Source: Chloroflexota bacterium (GTDB lineage Bacteria; Chloroflexota; UBA6077; JACCZL01). From it: 64,000 nucleotides of DNA. The stretch covers positions 1 to 64,000 of the forward strand of contig JAUJPG010000009.1 of assembly GCA_030447245.1 (NCBI GenBank), written 5' to 3'. The notes under the pieces were generated by a model that had not been told where the DNA came from, did no database searches, and worked only from the letters and a program-made list of their open reading frames with translations. Positions 44,933-54,595 of the stretch are shown in pieces. Positions within the stretch are counted from its first letter, which is position 1. Every line of letters starts with the position of its first letter. The position numbers and the translations under genes are program-made.

Positions 44933-45246
44933 CAGCGTCCCCGCCCGCGCGCTCGCCGCACGTAGGCGAATGATGGCCCCGACCGATCGTTCCGGGCCAG
45001 CCGCTTGGCGGACGCGTGGGATACGCGCGCGTCACAAACCGCGTTGATAACGCCCGATTCGACTGCTGCGAGCGGCGGAGCTGGAGCATCGAGCACCGCC
45101 TGACTCCGCCCCTGAGCGCCGACGGGTCAGTCGTCCTCCCGCTCTACAGCCTCGGCGGACCAGGCCTTCTCTCGCGCCGCCTGGCGCGCGGGTACACCGT
45201 GGCCGTACGACGAGAAACCACAAGGCACGGGTCGGCCCACTGGACG
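44933..45246. other. intergenic stretch between tenA and dnaG
   Basis: About 310 bases without a convincing gene. Short open frames exist on both strands but have no family features or ribosome-binding site. I see no tRNA, riboswitch or repeat. It should contain the dnaG-sigA promoter on the minus strand; no hexamers stand out. Confidence 0.5.
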
Positions 45247-45942
45247 CTACCGGACCGGCCAGTCCTCCTGCCGCCACGCGGCATCCCAGAACATCCACTC
45301 GTATCGGCTGGTGGTTAAGAAATGCTGTCGGATGGCGTCCTTCCGCCTCTCCGGAAGGTCCGCCACGGCCTCCTCCAGCATGTTCAGCACCTGACGTACC
45401 GCGCTCCCGAACTCTTCCGATGCATACGTGTCGAGCCAGCGCTGGTACAGCGGATTCGGGCTTCCCTTGGCCTCCAGCGCCTTGCCTACCTCCCAGTAGA
45501 TCCAGTAACAGGGCAGCAGCGCGCCAACCAGCTCCTCAAAGGGGCTGGCGAACGCCACGCGCAACAGGTAGGAGGTGTAGGCAAGGCTCGTCGGGGCGGC
45601 TGGAACGGCTTCCACGTCCCGTTCGCTCAGGCCCCAGCCCTCGAAGAAGCTGTCGTGGAGCTCACGTTCCACCACCAGGGCCACCCTGGCGTGCTCGGCG
45701 AACATCTCGCACCAGGCGTCCCGCGGCGACTTGGCCGATGCCACTGCCAGGCTACGGGCAAAATCGCGCAGGTACAGGCTGTCCTGGACAACGTAGTAGC
45801 GGAACGCGGGCTCCGGCAGTGTGCCGTCTGTGAGACCCCGCACGAAGGGGTGCTCGAGGATGGCCGCGTAGATGCCAGTGATGCAGTCCCACAGCTGAGC
45901 GGTGAAGGGTCCGGTCGTGGCCGGCCCATTCGTTGTCGTCAT
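45247..45942 (-). CDS. tenA: TenA/thiaminase II-family protein
   Basis: 231 residues from ATG 45942. Four-helix-type TenA fold with FTAQLWDCITGIYAAILEHPFVRGLTDGTLP, RYYVVQDSLYLRDFARSLA, the active-site Cys in LLPCYWIYWEVGKAL and a C-terminal EWMFWDAAWRQEDWP. TenA hydrolyses aminopyrimidine intermediates (thiamin salvage). It is 40 kb from the thi operon and has no recognisable TPP riboswitch. Confidence 0.92.
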   Translation of the reverse strand: MTTTNGPATTGPFTAQLWDCITGIYAAILEHPFVRGLTDGTLPEPAFRYYVVQDSLYLRDFARSLAVASAKSPRDAWCEMFAEHARVALVVERELHDSFFEGWGLSERDVEAVPAAPTSLAYTSYLLRVAFASPFEELVGALLPCYWIYWEVGKALEAKGSPNPLYQRWLDTYASEEFGSAVRQVLNMLEEAVADLPERRKDAIRQHFLTTSRYEWMFWDAAWRQEDWPVR

Positions 45943-46171
45943 CTCGTGTACTCCCCTGGCAGGCGGTGTCTTGCTCCGATGGTAATCGTAAGGGGCCTGG
46001 ACAAAGTGTCTGAGTGGATCAGCTCGTACGCCTGCATCAGTCGGGCCGCGCGGCGGACCTGGACCGGCTCCGCGCCGCGTCGAGCCAGGTGGAGCTGGGA
46101 CGCTGTCCCGGCGAGAGCGCGAAGCTGATTGGCATGGCTCCTGCGGGCCGCCGTGGGTGAGGAGGCATGTC

Positions 46172-46420
46172 ATGGCCGAATTGACCAGCAAGCAGCGGGA
46201 GAAGCTGAAGAAGGGCGACTTCGCCTACGTGGATCAGGAGGGCGAAGGACACCTCCCGATCCACGACGAAGAGCACGTTCGCAACGCCATTGCCCGTTGG
46301 AATCAGACTCGCTTCCAGAGCGCTGCCGACAAGGAGCAAGCGCGCAAGAAGATTCTGCGCGCGGCGAAGAAGTTGGGGATCGAGGTTTCAGAGGACGACA
46401 AGGTCGTGAAAGGAAGGTAA
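46172..46420 (+). CDS. small conserved protein (DUF6582-like)
   Basis: 82 residues from ATG 46172, with GAGGAGG upstream. It is a soluble, charged protein with KQREKLKKGDFAYVDQEGEGHLPIHDEEHVRNAIARWNQT and KEQARKKILRAAKKLGIEV. This pattern is widespread in bacteria and phages as a short protein, often called DUF6582; the function is unknown. The previous 229 bases hold no other gene. Support comes from the strong ribosome site and typical sequence. Confidence 0.85.
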   Translation: MAELTSKQREKLKKGDFAYVDQEGEGHLPIHDEEHVRNAIARWNQTRFQSAADKEQARKKILRAAKKLGIEVSEDDKVVKGR

Positions 46421-46480
46421 CGGCGTTGCGATCTTTAGGAGCTCGAGGCATGACTCGTCGAAGTGATGCCTACCTGCGTG

Positions 46481-47737
46481 CTAGCTCAGGACAGACCAGG
46501 ACTGCGGGATGTAGACCTCGTTGAAGACCTTGATCGCGTAGCGGTCGGTCATGCCCGCGATGTAGTCAGCCACCCGGCGCTGGAGCGGCTCGTCGCGCTC
46601 GTTCTCACCAAACTCGGCGGGGAGCTGCTCGGCGTGCTTGCAGAAGTGCTCGAACAGCGCGTGGATCACGAACTCCGTCTTCGGGACGTCCGCCTTGGCC
46701 GCCGACTCGGTGTAGACGTTGCGGAACATGAACTCGCGGAGGCCGTTCAGCAGCTCCAGCGTCGCCGGGCTCAGGCCAAGCGCCTCCCCGTTGCCCACCG
46801 CGTCCCGCCAGCTCTCGCCCTGATCGGCCGCGACTCGCCAGTTGTGATCGACAATGTCACTGACCAGTGCCTCGATGCGGTCGCCAGTCGTCGTCCCAAA
46901 TGCCTCGGTGTACTCGGCCGGGATCTGGGCACGGGTGATGACCCCGGCGCGCACGGCATCGTCGATGTCATGCGCCAGGTAGGCGATCGAATCTGCCAGC
47001 TTGACGACCTGGCCCTCGAGCGTGTTGGCCACCCCCCAGCCTTCGGCGGCGACGCTCTCGCGCAGCTTCGAATGCTTCAAGATGCCGTCACGAACCTGCT
47101 CGGCCAGGTTCAGCCCACGGCCCTCCCGCTCCAGGTACTCCACCACCCGCACGCTCTGCTCGTTGTGGCGGAAGTGGCCCAGCAAGTCGGCCATGGCGTC
47201 CTCGCCGGCGTGGCCGAACGGCGTGTGGCCGAGGTCGTGCGCCAGCCCGGTCGCCTCGGTCAGGTCCTCGTTCAACCGCAAGGCGCGGGCAATCGTCCGC
47301 GCCACCTGGGTCACCTCCATCGTGTGGGTCAGCCGCGTCCGGTAATGGTCGCCAAGCGGGGCGATGAACACCTGGGTCTTGTGCTTGAGTCGGCGGAATG
47401 CCTTCGAATGAATGACCCGATCGCGGTCGCGCTGGTAGGCGGTCCGCAGCGGGTCCTCCACCTGCGGCCAGCGCCTGCCGCTCGCGTCGCGGGCGCGGGC
47501 GGCGAACTTCGAGAGCGTCCGTTCTTCAACCTCTTCCAGCCGCGCCCGGACTTCCGGGTGCAGCGCGTACCGGGCAGGGTACGGCGAGCCATCCTTGCGC
47601 GTGGCTGGCCGATCTTCAAGCTTCAGCTTGCCGCCAATCCGATCGTTGCCCACCGTCCACCCCCTCGGCGTGCTCCCTCGCTTCAAGGAGTCTGCGTCAT
47701 CGCGAGCAATTCCAGTAGGTTGTCCCGAGCGCAACAC
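46481..47737 (-). CDS. dgt: deoxyguanosinetriphosphate triphosphohydrolase-like protein
   Basis: About 418 residues (GTG 47737), or 391 from GTG 47656; the N-terminal 50 residues are atypical. HD domain: RLTHTMEVTQVARTIARALRLN, LAHDLGHTPFGHAGE, HNEQSVRVVEYLE, KLADSIAYLAHDIDDAV. It hydrolyses dGTP to deoxyguanosine and triphosphate, controlling dNTP pools. It lies 46 bases from the end of ppdK on the same strand. Confidence 0.9.
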   Translation of the reverse strand: MLRSGQPTGIARDDADSLKRGSTPRGWTVGNDRIGGKLKLEDRPATRKDGSPYPARYALHPEVRARLEEVEERTLSKFAARARDASGRRWPQVEDPLRTAYQRDRDRVIHSKAFRRLKHKTQVFIAPLGDHYRTRLTHTMEVTQVARTIARALRLNEDLTEATGLAHDLGHTPFGHAGEDAMADLLGHFRHNEQSVRVVEYLEREGRGLNLAEQVRDGILKHSKLRESVAAEGWGVANTLEGQVVKLADSIAYLAHDIDDAVRAGVITRAQIPAEYTEAFGTTTGDRIEALVSDIVDHNWRVAADQGESWRDAVGNGEALGLSPATLELLNGLREFMFRNVYTESAAKADVPKTEFVIHALFEHFCKHAEQLPAEFGENERDEPLQRRVADYIAGMTDRYAIKVFNEVYIPQSWSVLS

Positions 47738-47783
47738 TGATATTCTCGGGGTGACAGCAGGCTACGAGGTTCAGCCCCGCGAC

Positions 47784-50516
47784 TTAGGACTTGTCGCTCC
47801 GGATCGCCGCCTGGGCCGCCGCCAAGCGGGCGACCGGCACCCGGAATGGCGACGCGCTGACGTAGTTCAGCCCGGCCGAGTGGCAGAACGCGACAGACTC
47901 CGGGTCGCCGCCGTGCTCGCCGCAGATCCCCACCTCCAGGTCGGGCCGGGTCGCCCGTCCCTTCTGGACTCCCATCTCGATCATCGCCCCGACACCCTCG
48001 GCGTCGAGCACCTGGAACGGATTGTTCGCCAGCAGCTTCTCGTCCTGGTAGAAGCCGAGGAACTTGCCCTCCGCGTCGTCGCGCGAGAAGCCGTAGACCG
48101 TCTGAGTCAGGTCGTTGGTCCCGAACGAGAAGAACTCGGCCTCCTCGGCGATCTGGTCGGCGGTGATCGCCGCGCGCGGGATTTCGATCATCGTCCCGAA
48201 CTTGTAGTCGACGTCGGCGCCGGCCTCTCGCGTGACAGCCTCGGCCACGACGAGCAGCTGCTCCTTGACTCGCCGCAGCTCGCGGATGTCGCCGACCAGC
48301 GGAATCATGATCTCCGGGTGCGGGTGCTTGCCGTCCCTGGTCAGCTCCACGGCCGCTTCAAGGATCGCGCGTACCTGCATCTCGTTGATCTCGGGGTAGA
48401 GCAGCCCCAGCCGGCAGCCGCGCAGCCCCAGCATCGGGTTGGCCTCGCGCATGACGGCCACGGCCTTGAGCAGTCCCTCGCGCTCCTCGAGCTCGGGACC
48501 GTCCTGGCCGCGCACCCGCATCTCGGTCACTTGCACGAGCAGGTCCTCGTACTTGGGCAAGAACTCGTGGAGTGGTGGATCCAACAGGCGAATGATGACC
48601 GGCTTGCCGTCCATCGCCGCCAACAGCCCCTTGAAGTCCTCGCGCTGATAGCCGAGCAGCTTGTCCAGCGCCTCGAGATACAGCCGTTTGGCGTCGGGAT
48701 TGCGCCTGGACTCGGCGGCGTTGAGGATCATCTGGCGGACGAACGGCAGCCGCTCCGGCTCCTCGAACATGTGCTCGGTCCGACATAGGCCGATGCCCTC
48801 GGCGCCCAGCTCCAGCGCCCGCTCGGCGTCGCGCGCGCGGTCGGCGTTCGCCCAGGTCCCGAGCCGGCGACGCTCGTCGGCCCAGCTCAGGATCTGCTGC
48901 AGCTCCCGGTCCGCGGCGAAGTTCGGCTCGACCGTTGTGACCTCGCCCATCAGGACCTCGCCGGTTCCGCCGTCGATCGAGATCAGCTCGCCCTCGGTTA
49001 CGACGCGCTCGCCGACGGTGAGCACCTGTCGGGCCAGGTCTACCTGGACGCTCTCGGCGCCGACGATGCACGGCTTGCCCAGCCCGCGCGCAACAACCGC
49101 GGCGTGGCTCGACGTGCCGCCCCGACTGGTCAGGATGCCCTCGGAGACGATCATCCCGTGAAAGTCGTCCGGGGAGGTCTCTGGCCGGACCAGGATGACC
49201 CGCGCGCCGGTCCTGGCTCGCTCCTCCGCCCGCCCCGGGTCGAACACGGCCTCGCCGACGGCTGCGCCAGGCGAGGCCGGCACACCCTTAGCGACCAGGC
49301 GTCCCTCGCTTTCGGCCGCCGCCTTGGCCTGCTCGTCGAAGCGTGGCAGCAGCAGCTGCTCGACGTGGCGTGGCTCCACCTTTAGTAGGGCCTCGTCCTT
49401 GCTCAGCACGCCTTCTTCGACCAGGTCGGCCGCGATTTTGACGGCAGCTCGACCGGTCCGCTTGCCGTTGCGGGTCTGGAGCATGTAGAGCTTGCCGCGT
49501 TCCACGGTGAACTCGAGATCCTGCATGTCGCGGTAGGTCCGCTCGAGCTGCGCGGCGTACCGCTCAAACTCGGCGAAGACCTCTGGGTTGTGCTCGCGCA
49601 TCGCCGAGATCGGCTGGGCGTTGCGGATGCCGGCGACGACGTCCTCACCCTGGGCGTTCGCCAAGAAGTTGCCGTACAGTGCCTTCTCGCCGGTATTCGG
49701 GTCGCGGGTGAAGGCCACGCCGGTCCCGGAGTCCGCGCCCATGTTCCCGAAGACCATCGCCTGGACATTGACCGCCGTGCCCCACTCGTCGGGGAATTTC
49801 TCGGCGCGCCGATAATCGACCGCCCGCTTGCCCATCCAGGACGCGAACACCGCTCGGATTGCGTGGCGGAGCTGCTCCAGCGGGTCAGCCGGGAAGTCCG
49901 CCCCGGTCTCGCGCCGGACCACGGTCTTGAACTCCTCGACGACTTCCCGCAACTGCTGAGCTGAAAGGTCCGGGTCCTCGGTGACGCCGGCCCGCTTCTT
50001 GGCTTGATCGAAGACGTGATCGAATTGCTCGGCCGAGATACCCTGGACGATTCGTCCGAACATCTGGATGAAGCGCCGATAGGCGTCGAGGGCGAACCGC
50101 GGGTTGTCGGTCAGCTTGGCCAGGCCCTCGACGCTCTGGTCATTCAGCCCGAGGTTGAGGACCGTGTCCATCATGCCCGGCATCGACACCCGCGCGCCGG
50201 AGCGGACCGAGACGAGCAGCGGGTCGTTCGCGTCGCCGAGCCGCTTGCCGACCTTCTCCTCGATCGTGGCCAGCGCCTCCAGCGTCTGCTCCCACAGACC
50301 GGCCGGAAACTCGTTGTTCGCCGCGTAGTACGCGACACACGCCTCGGTGGTGATGGTGAAGCCGGGCGGTACCGGCAGCCCCGCGCGGGTCATCCCGGCG
50401 ACGCCCGCCCCCTTGCCGCCGAGAAGGTCGCGCAGCTCGCCGCTGCCTTCCTCGAACAGGTACACCCACTTGGTCGACGTGCCGGCCCGCGGCTCGATGG
50501 TGCTCGTCTGAGCCAT
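47784..50516 (-). CDS. ppdK: pyruvate, phosphate dikinase
   Basis: 910 residues from ATG 50516. The N-terminal nucleotide-binding domain begins VYLFEEGSGELRDLLGGKGAGVAGMTRAGLPVPPGFTITTEAC. The phosphohistidine domain is GGTSSHAAVVARGLGKPCIVG. The C-terminal barrel has GIGLCRTEHMF and ICGEHGGDPESVAFC. It interconverts pyruvate + ATP + Pi and PEP + AMP + PPi. An IS lies ~180 bases upstream, but the region before the start looks intact. Confidence 0.95.
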   Translation of the reverse strand: MAQTSTIEPRAGTSTKWVYLFEEGSGELRDLLGGKGAGVAGMTRAGLPVPPGFTITTEACVAYYAANNEFPAGLWEQTLEALATIEEKVGKRLGDANDPLLVSVRSGARVSMPGMMDTVLNLGLNDQSVEGLAKLTDNPRFALDAYRRFIQMFGRIVQGISAEQFDHVFDQAKKRAGVTEDPDLSAQQLREVVEEFKTVVRRETGADFPADPLEQLRHAIRAVFASWMGKRAVDYRRAEKFPDEWGTAVNVQAMVFGNMGADSGTGVAFTRDPNTGEKALYGNFLANAQGEDVVAGIRNAQPISAMREHNPEVFAEFERYAAQLERTYRDMQDLEFTVERGKLYMLQTRNGKRTGRAAVKIAADLVEEGVLSKDEALLKVEPRHVEQLLLPRFDEQAKAAAESEGRLVAKGVPASPGAAVGEAVFDPGRAEERARTGARVILVRPETSPDDFHGMIVSEGILTSRGGTSSHAAVVARGLGKPCIVGAESVQVDLARQVLTVGERVVTEGELISIDGGTGEVLMGEVTTVEPNFAADRELQQILSWADERRRLGTWANADRARDAERALELGAEGIGLCRTEHMFEEPERLPFVRQMILNAAESRRNPDAKRLYLEALDKLLGYQREDFKGLLAAMDGKPVIIRLLDPPLHEFLPKYEDLLVQVTEMRVRGQDGPELEEREGLLKAVAVMREANPMLGLRGCRLGLLYPEINEMQVRAILEAAVELTRDGKHPHPEIMIPLVGDIRELRRVKEQLLVVAEAVTREAGADVDYKFGTMIEIPRAAITADQIAEEAEFFSFGTNDLTQTVYGFSRDDAEGKFLGFYQDEKLLANNPFQVLDAEGVGAMIEMGVQKGRATRPDLEVGICGEHGGDPESVAFCHSAGLNYVSASPFRVPVARLAAAQAAIRSDKS

Positions 50517-50693
50517 GGCGAACGACCCCCTCCTGCAGCCGTGGCGCGCGCGCTGTCGCGGCGCCCAGTGCGATCCGTTGCGCGACTCGCCGCACCGCGG
50601 GTCGCTGGTGTCTTCCAGAGCGTGGCCGCCCCGCGACATCACGGCAGGGACGATTCAGGAATGGTAGGCAGGCCGGTCGGAGGGCGTCAACCG

Positions 50694-52178
50694 GAGCAGC
50701 TCCAGTTCCCGGAGAACTGGGCGGGGGTGAGGGGGAATCGGAGAGAGCCACAGAACTTGCAGTCGGGGTGTTGGGAGGTACGCCGACAGGCAAGGGACCG
50801 TGGCTCTGCGCGAGCGCGGGCGGCTGGCCGCGCTCCTGACCAGGATACTCGACGGAGCTCGGAGCCAGCGGGGCTGGCGGGAGCCGGACGCGCGCAACGG
50901 GCGGACCTGGCGGCAGTTGGTGTTGGGGGTGCTGGTCCGGCGCTCGACCCGGCTGTTGACGCTGGGGCAGGCCGTGCGCGGCCAGCGGCGGGCCGGTCGC
51001 GCCAAGGCCAGCGCCCAAGGCCTGGGCTACTTCCTGGCGGTGGCGCGGATCCCGCTGCGCCCGCTCAGTGCCCGCGTGCTCGCGGCCGCCGTGGGGGAGC
51101 TGTCGGCCGCGCGGCTGGCGAGCTATCGCGGCACGGCGCTGGTGGTGATCGACCCGACGGACTACGCCAAGCGGAGTCGTGGTCGGGGCCGACGGGGGCG
51201 ACAGATGCAGTACGTCGGGCGGGTCCGGGCGCCTCGCCCCAAGGCTGGACGGCGGGTGCCGCCCCGGCGGGCGGACGTGGCGACGAGCTTCGGCTAGGTC
51301 GACGTGTGGGCCGGCCTGGTCCTGCGGCGGCAGCAGTGCCTGCCGCTGGCGCGGCAGCTGTGCTCGCGCGCCCACCCGCAGCTGCCCAGTCAGAATCGGG
51401 TCGACGAGGCCGTGCTGGCCGAGGCGCTCGGCCTGCTGCGGCGGGCCGGGCTCGAGGCGATCGCGATCGGCGACCGCGGCCTCGGGCGCAAGGAGCGGCT
51501 GGTCCGGCTGGCCGGCCGCCGCCAGGCGTTCGTCTTCCGGATCGATGCCGCTGTGAGCGTGCGCCACCCCGGCACCGCGCGGGAGCTCGGGCTGGCCGCC
51601 CTGCTGGCCGCGCAGCGACCCTTGGGCGCGGTCATCTGGAACCGCGGCGAGCGTGGCGCCGTGCGCTGCGCCGTCCGCTCGCTGCGGCCGACCTTCTGCT
51701 TCAGCCGGACCGGCCGCCAGGCCGACGTGCAGACGGCCACGCTCAGCGTCGTCGCGCTGCGCCCGCTCGACGACGCGGCCGAACCGCTGGTGCTGGCCAC
51801 CACCCTGCCGACCCGCACGCTGGCCCAAGCCAAGGGCGTCGCCTGGGTCGACGGCCAGCGCTGGGCGGTCGAAACCGCGTTGGAGACGCTCAAGGCCTGG
51901 GGCCTGGGCGCCTTCATGGTCCGCTCCTGGCAGGCGATCGACCGGCTGCTCTGGGTCGTGGCCCTGGCCTACGCCTTGGCCGTGTTGGCCCTGCGCGACC
52001 CGCGCTTAGACCGCCTCCGCGACCGCGCCGTCGCCCTGCTCCGCCAGCAGGCCACCGTCGGCCGACGCCTGACCCCCGGCAAGCTCGCCGAGGCCCTCGG
52101 CCTCGACTTCGTCACCCACCAACGCGCCTGGGCCTCCTGCTGGCTCACCTGATTACTGGGAACTGGTGGAGCAGCGCG
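50694..52178 (+). mobile_element. insertion sequence with IS4-like transposase (inactive)
   Basis: The element spans a transposase frame broken by TAG and imperfect ends. GAGCAGCTCCAGTTCCC at 50694-50710 is partly matched, inverted, by GGGAACTGGTGGAGCAGC near 52158-52175, with a 3-base difference in length. It is inserted between ppdK and the vapBC pair. No clear target duplication was found. Confidence 0.65.
50800..52152 (+). pseudogene. IS4-like DDE transposase with internal TAG
   Basis: One frame from GTG 50800 to TGA 52152 (450 codons) is interrupted by TAG at 51295-51297. The DDE residues are present: Asp in LVVIDPTDYAKRS, Asp in AIAIGDRGLGRKE, Glu in WAVETALETLKAWG. The second half is entire. 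The TAG, close to the middle, would inactivate it. It is a point stop and not an indel, and the copy is probably recent. No amber-suppression signal is seen. Confidence 0.75.
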
Positions 52179-52266
52179 TCCGCGGCTGACTCCACAGGCC
52201 CCCGCGGCACGATGGCAAGCCAGCCTCAGCATCCGCCGACGATCAGGGCAGCGAGCGGTGGTCGCC

Positions 52267-52689
52267 CTACAAGGCCGTGATGCGCCGAGCGAGCGGGGTG
52301 CCGCGCAGGGCATTGACCAGCCGCTGGTCGGCAGTGACCACCTGGCAATCCTCCGACTCCGCCAATGCCAGGTACAGCGCATCGTACACCGTCCGTTGGA
52401 AGCCGATCGCGATGGTCAACGCGGTCCCGATCAGCAGACTCGCCGAATGGAGCGTCAGGGGCAACCCGGACACGAACAGATGCAGCATGGACTCCGCATC
52501 CGCGATTGGCAAGGCCCCACGGCGAACCTTCTTCCACAGGATGTTGCCGACCTCGGGCACCAGGAGATCCGGTGCCAGCAGCGGACGGCGGCCGGTCAGG
52601 AGTTCCGCTGCCTCACGGCTGCCATCCTCCGGCACGTACCACTTGACGGCGACGCTAGCGTCGACCACCAACCCGGCCGACGAGATCAC
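52267..52689 (-). CDS. PIN-domain toxin (VapC-type)
   Basis: About 140 residues starting with GTG 52689, which overlaps the antitoxin stop (GTGA). PIN acidic site: Asp in VVDASVAVKWYVPE, Glu in LVPEVGNILW, Asp in TVYDALYLALAE and Asp in VVTADQRL. It is a ribonuclease toxin of the VapBC type. It directly follows an Arc-type antitoxin gene and lies next to an IS, in a small accessory patch of a housekeeping region. Confidence 0.9.
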   Translation of the reverse strand: MISSAGLVVDASVAVKWYVPEDGSREAAELLTGRRPLLAPDLLVPEVGNILWKKVRRGALPIADAESMLHLFVSGLPLTLHSASLLIGTALTIAIGFQRTVYDALYLALAESEDCQVVTADQRLVNALRGTPLARRITAL

Positions 52690-52928
52690 CGCTCGCGGTC
52701 CTCCCGCACCTCAGCTGCGCTATCGCCGAACGTGCGCCCGCTCCGCGCGAGCCGCTCCCGGATCTCCGCCGCCAGCCGTGCATGATCCTCTCTTGTTGCG
52801 CGCTCGCGGGCGGCGGCTTCGATGATGCTCAGCAGCTCCTGTTGCAGCGACCGTCGATTCTGAGCGGCGCGCTCCTTGAGCGACTCGAGCACTTCCTGCG
52901 ACACGTCGCGCACGAGGACATCAGTCAT
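52686..52928 (-). CDS. ribbon-helix-helix antitoxin (VapB/FitA-type)
   Basis: 80 residues from ATG 52928 with GGAGGGTAATC upstream. The N-terminal RHH segment TDVLVRDVSQEVLESLKERAAQNRRSLQQELLSIIEAA is the DNA-binding part of FitA/VapB-type antitoxins; the C-terminal region neutralises the toxin. A TATGATAG...TATCATAATG-like dyad near 52945-52960 ahead of the gene may be its own operator. Confidence 0.87.
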   Translation of the reverse strand: MTDVLVRDVSQEVLESLKERAAQNRRSLQQELLSIIEAAARERATREDHARLAAEIRERLARSGRTFGDSAAEVREDRER

Positions 52929-53004
52929 GATTACCCTCCAGATGATAGCATTATGATAGCATGCGAAACGTGCGGTGTTCGACGGGTGTCGGTGAGGGAA
53001 CCCG

Positions 53005-53280
53005 TCATGCGTGGCACTGGATCTGCCGCCAATGACGCTGTGCGGATCTTGCAACCCGTGCGATGAGCGCCTGGTCAGCGCCGTCCGCGGCCCTCACGTT
53101 CGCCCAGTTCTCCCGGGTTTCGGGGATGGTGCAGAAGATGCCAGCAGGCACCTCGATGATCACGTTGGGATTCGGAGAAGAATCACCTCCGAAGAGCTTG
53201 ATCGACTCTTTCGGTTCACATTCATCGCCGACCTTCGAAGGGCCAACCCCTGCGGCAGCAGACCCATTCGAGTCAGGCCT
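53005..53280 (-). other. open frame of unknown status downstream of serS
   Basis: In the 344-base gap 52929-53272 the minus strand holds an open frame ending at TGA 53005-53007. It reads protein-like sequence (IKLFGGDSSPNPNVIIEVPAGIFCTIPETRENWANVR). It has no good start; the first GTG gives 53 residues. It may be a decayed gene or a small unannotated protein. Nothing else is seen in the gap. Confidence 0.25.
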
Positions 53281-54547
53281 GAGTGCTGATGATCTCGATC
53301 CCTCCCATGTATGGCAGCAACACGTCCGGGACGCGGACCGAGCCGTCCGGCTGCTGGTACGTTTCCAGGATGGCGATCAGCACGCGCGGCAGGGCCAGCC
53401 CAGAGCCGTTCAGCGTGTGCGGGTACTCGGGGCGGGCGCCGGGCTCCGGACGGTAGCGGATATTGGCGCGGCGGGCCTGGTAGTCGCCGGCATTGCTGCA
53501 CGAAGAGACCTCGAGCCACTCCTGCTGGCCCGGCGCCCATGCCTCCAGGTCAAACGTCTTGGTCATCGCAAAGCCAAGGTCGCCGCTGCAGAGCTGGACG
53601 ACGCGGTAGGTGAGGCCGAGTCGTTCGAGCAGCGTCGACGCGTGACCGAGCAGCCGGTCCAGCTCAGCATCCGAGCTGCCTGGCTCGACCAGCTTCACCA
53701 TCTCGACCTTGTCGAACTGGTGGCCGCGCTTGATCCCGCGCACGTCGCGGCCGGCCGAGAACTTCTCACGTCGGAAGCAGGCGGTGTAGGCGCAATAGTC
53801 GATCGGCAGGGCGTCGGCCGAAAGGATCTCACCAGCATGGATGTTGACCAGCACCACCTCGGCCGTTGGGATCAGCCACAGGTCTTCTTCGGCGTCGTGG
53901 TACAGGTTGTCCCGAAACTTTGGGAGCTGGCCGCTGGCGACCATCACCTCTTCCTTGACCAGGTACGGCGGGTAGACCTCCGTGTAGCCGTGCTCGCGGG
54001 TGTGGACGTCCAGGAACCAGGCGATGAGCGCCCGCTGAAGCCGCGCGGCGGCCCCGCGCAGGTGGTAAAAGCGTGTCCCGCTCAACTTGACCCCGCGCTC
54101 GAAGTCGATGATCCGCAGCCGCTCGCCCAGCTCCCAGTGCGGCCGTGGCGCGAAGTCGAGGCGCTTCGGTTCGCCGACCACGCGCACCACGACGTTGCCC
54201 GATTCGTCGTCGCCCTCCGGCACAGAGGGATCAACCAGGTTCGGCACCCGCAGCACCAGCGCGTCCAGGCGTCGCTCGATGTCGGTCGCCTCGTCGTCCA
54301 GAACCTTGATTCGCTCGCGCAGCTCGCGCAGCGCCGCCAGCGCTTCCTCGGACGGCTTGCCGGCCCGCCCGATCTCCTTGCTCGCCTTGTTCTGCTCGGC
54401 GCGCAGGGTGTCCCGTTGGTCCACCAGCGCCCGTCGCCGCGCGTCCGTCTCGAGGATCGCGTCGACCAGCGTTGGGTCCTCGCGCCGAGACGCCATCGCG
54501 CGGCGCACGGCGTCGGGTTGGGAGCGGATGTACGTCAGCGCAAGCAC
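53273..54547 (-). CDS. serS: seryl-tRNA synthetase
   Basis: 424 residues. The N-terminal coiled-coil arm (RREDPTLVDAILETDARRRALVDQRDTLRAEQNK) precedes the class II core: GTRFYHLRGAAARLQRAL, EVYPPYLVKEEVMVASGQLPKF, LIPTAEVVLVNIHAGEIL, CFRREKFSAGRDVRGIKRGHQFDKVEMV and the final GLALPRVLIAILETYQQPDGSVRVPDVL. It should charge both tRNA-Ser and, if the selenoprotein reading is right, tRNA-Sec. It lies 48 bases downstream of lysS on the same strand. Confidence 0.96.
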   Translation of the reverse strand: MLALTYIRSQPDAVRRAMASRREDPTLVDAILETDARRRALVDQRDTLRAEQNKASKEIGRAGKPSEEALAALRELRERIKVLDDEATDIERRLDALVLRVPNLVDPSVPEGDDESGNVVVRVVGEPKRLDFAPRPHWELGERLRIIDFERGVKLSGTRFYHLRGAAARLQRALIAWFLDVHTREHGYTEVYPPYLVKEEVMVASGQLPKFRDNLYHDAEEDLWLIPTAEVVLVNIHAGEILSADALPIDYCAYTACFRREKFSAGRDVRGIKRGHQFDKVEMVKLVEPGSSDAELDRLLGHASTLLERLGLTYRVVQLCSGDLGFAMTKTFDLEAWAPGQQEWLEVSSCSNAGDYQARRANIRYRPEPGARPEYPHTLNGSGLALPRVLIAILETYQQPDGSVRVPDVLLPYMGGIEIISTQA

Positions 54548-54595
54548 GACCCTTACTCCACAGCCTGATCGGATTGTAGCGCGGGAACGAGTGCG

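Noticed and set aside
45960-46060. TPP riboswitch upstream of tenA
   Set aside because: The CTGAGA and ACCTGA segments are absent in the tenA leader.
51295-51297. TAG in the IS4-like transposase as pyrrolysine
   Set aside because: No amber-suppression context or Pyl genes are seen, the element is mobile, and the second IS in the window is also broken. Simple inactivation is the better reading.
50004-52280. Long open frame on the plus strand across ppdK and the transposase
   Set aside because: It is Arg/Pro/Gly-rich antisense or out-of-frame reading of ppdK and the IS in high-GC DNA. It has no domain.
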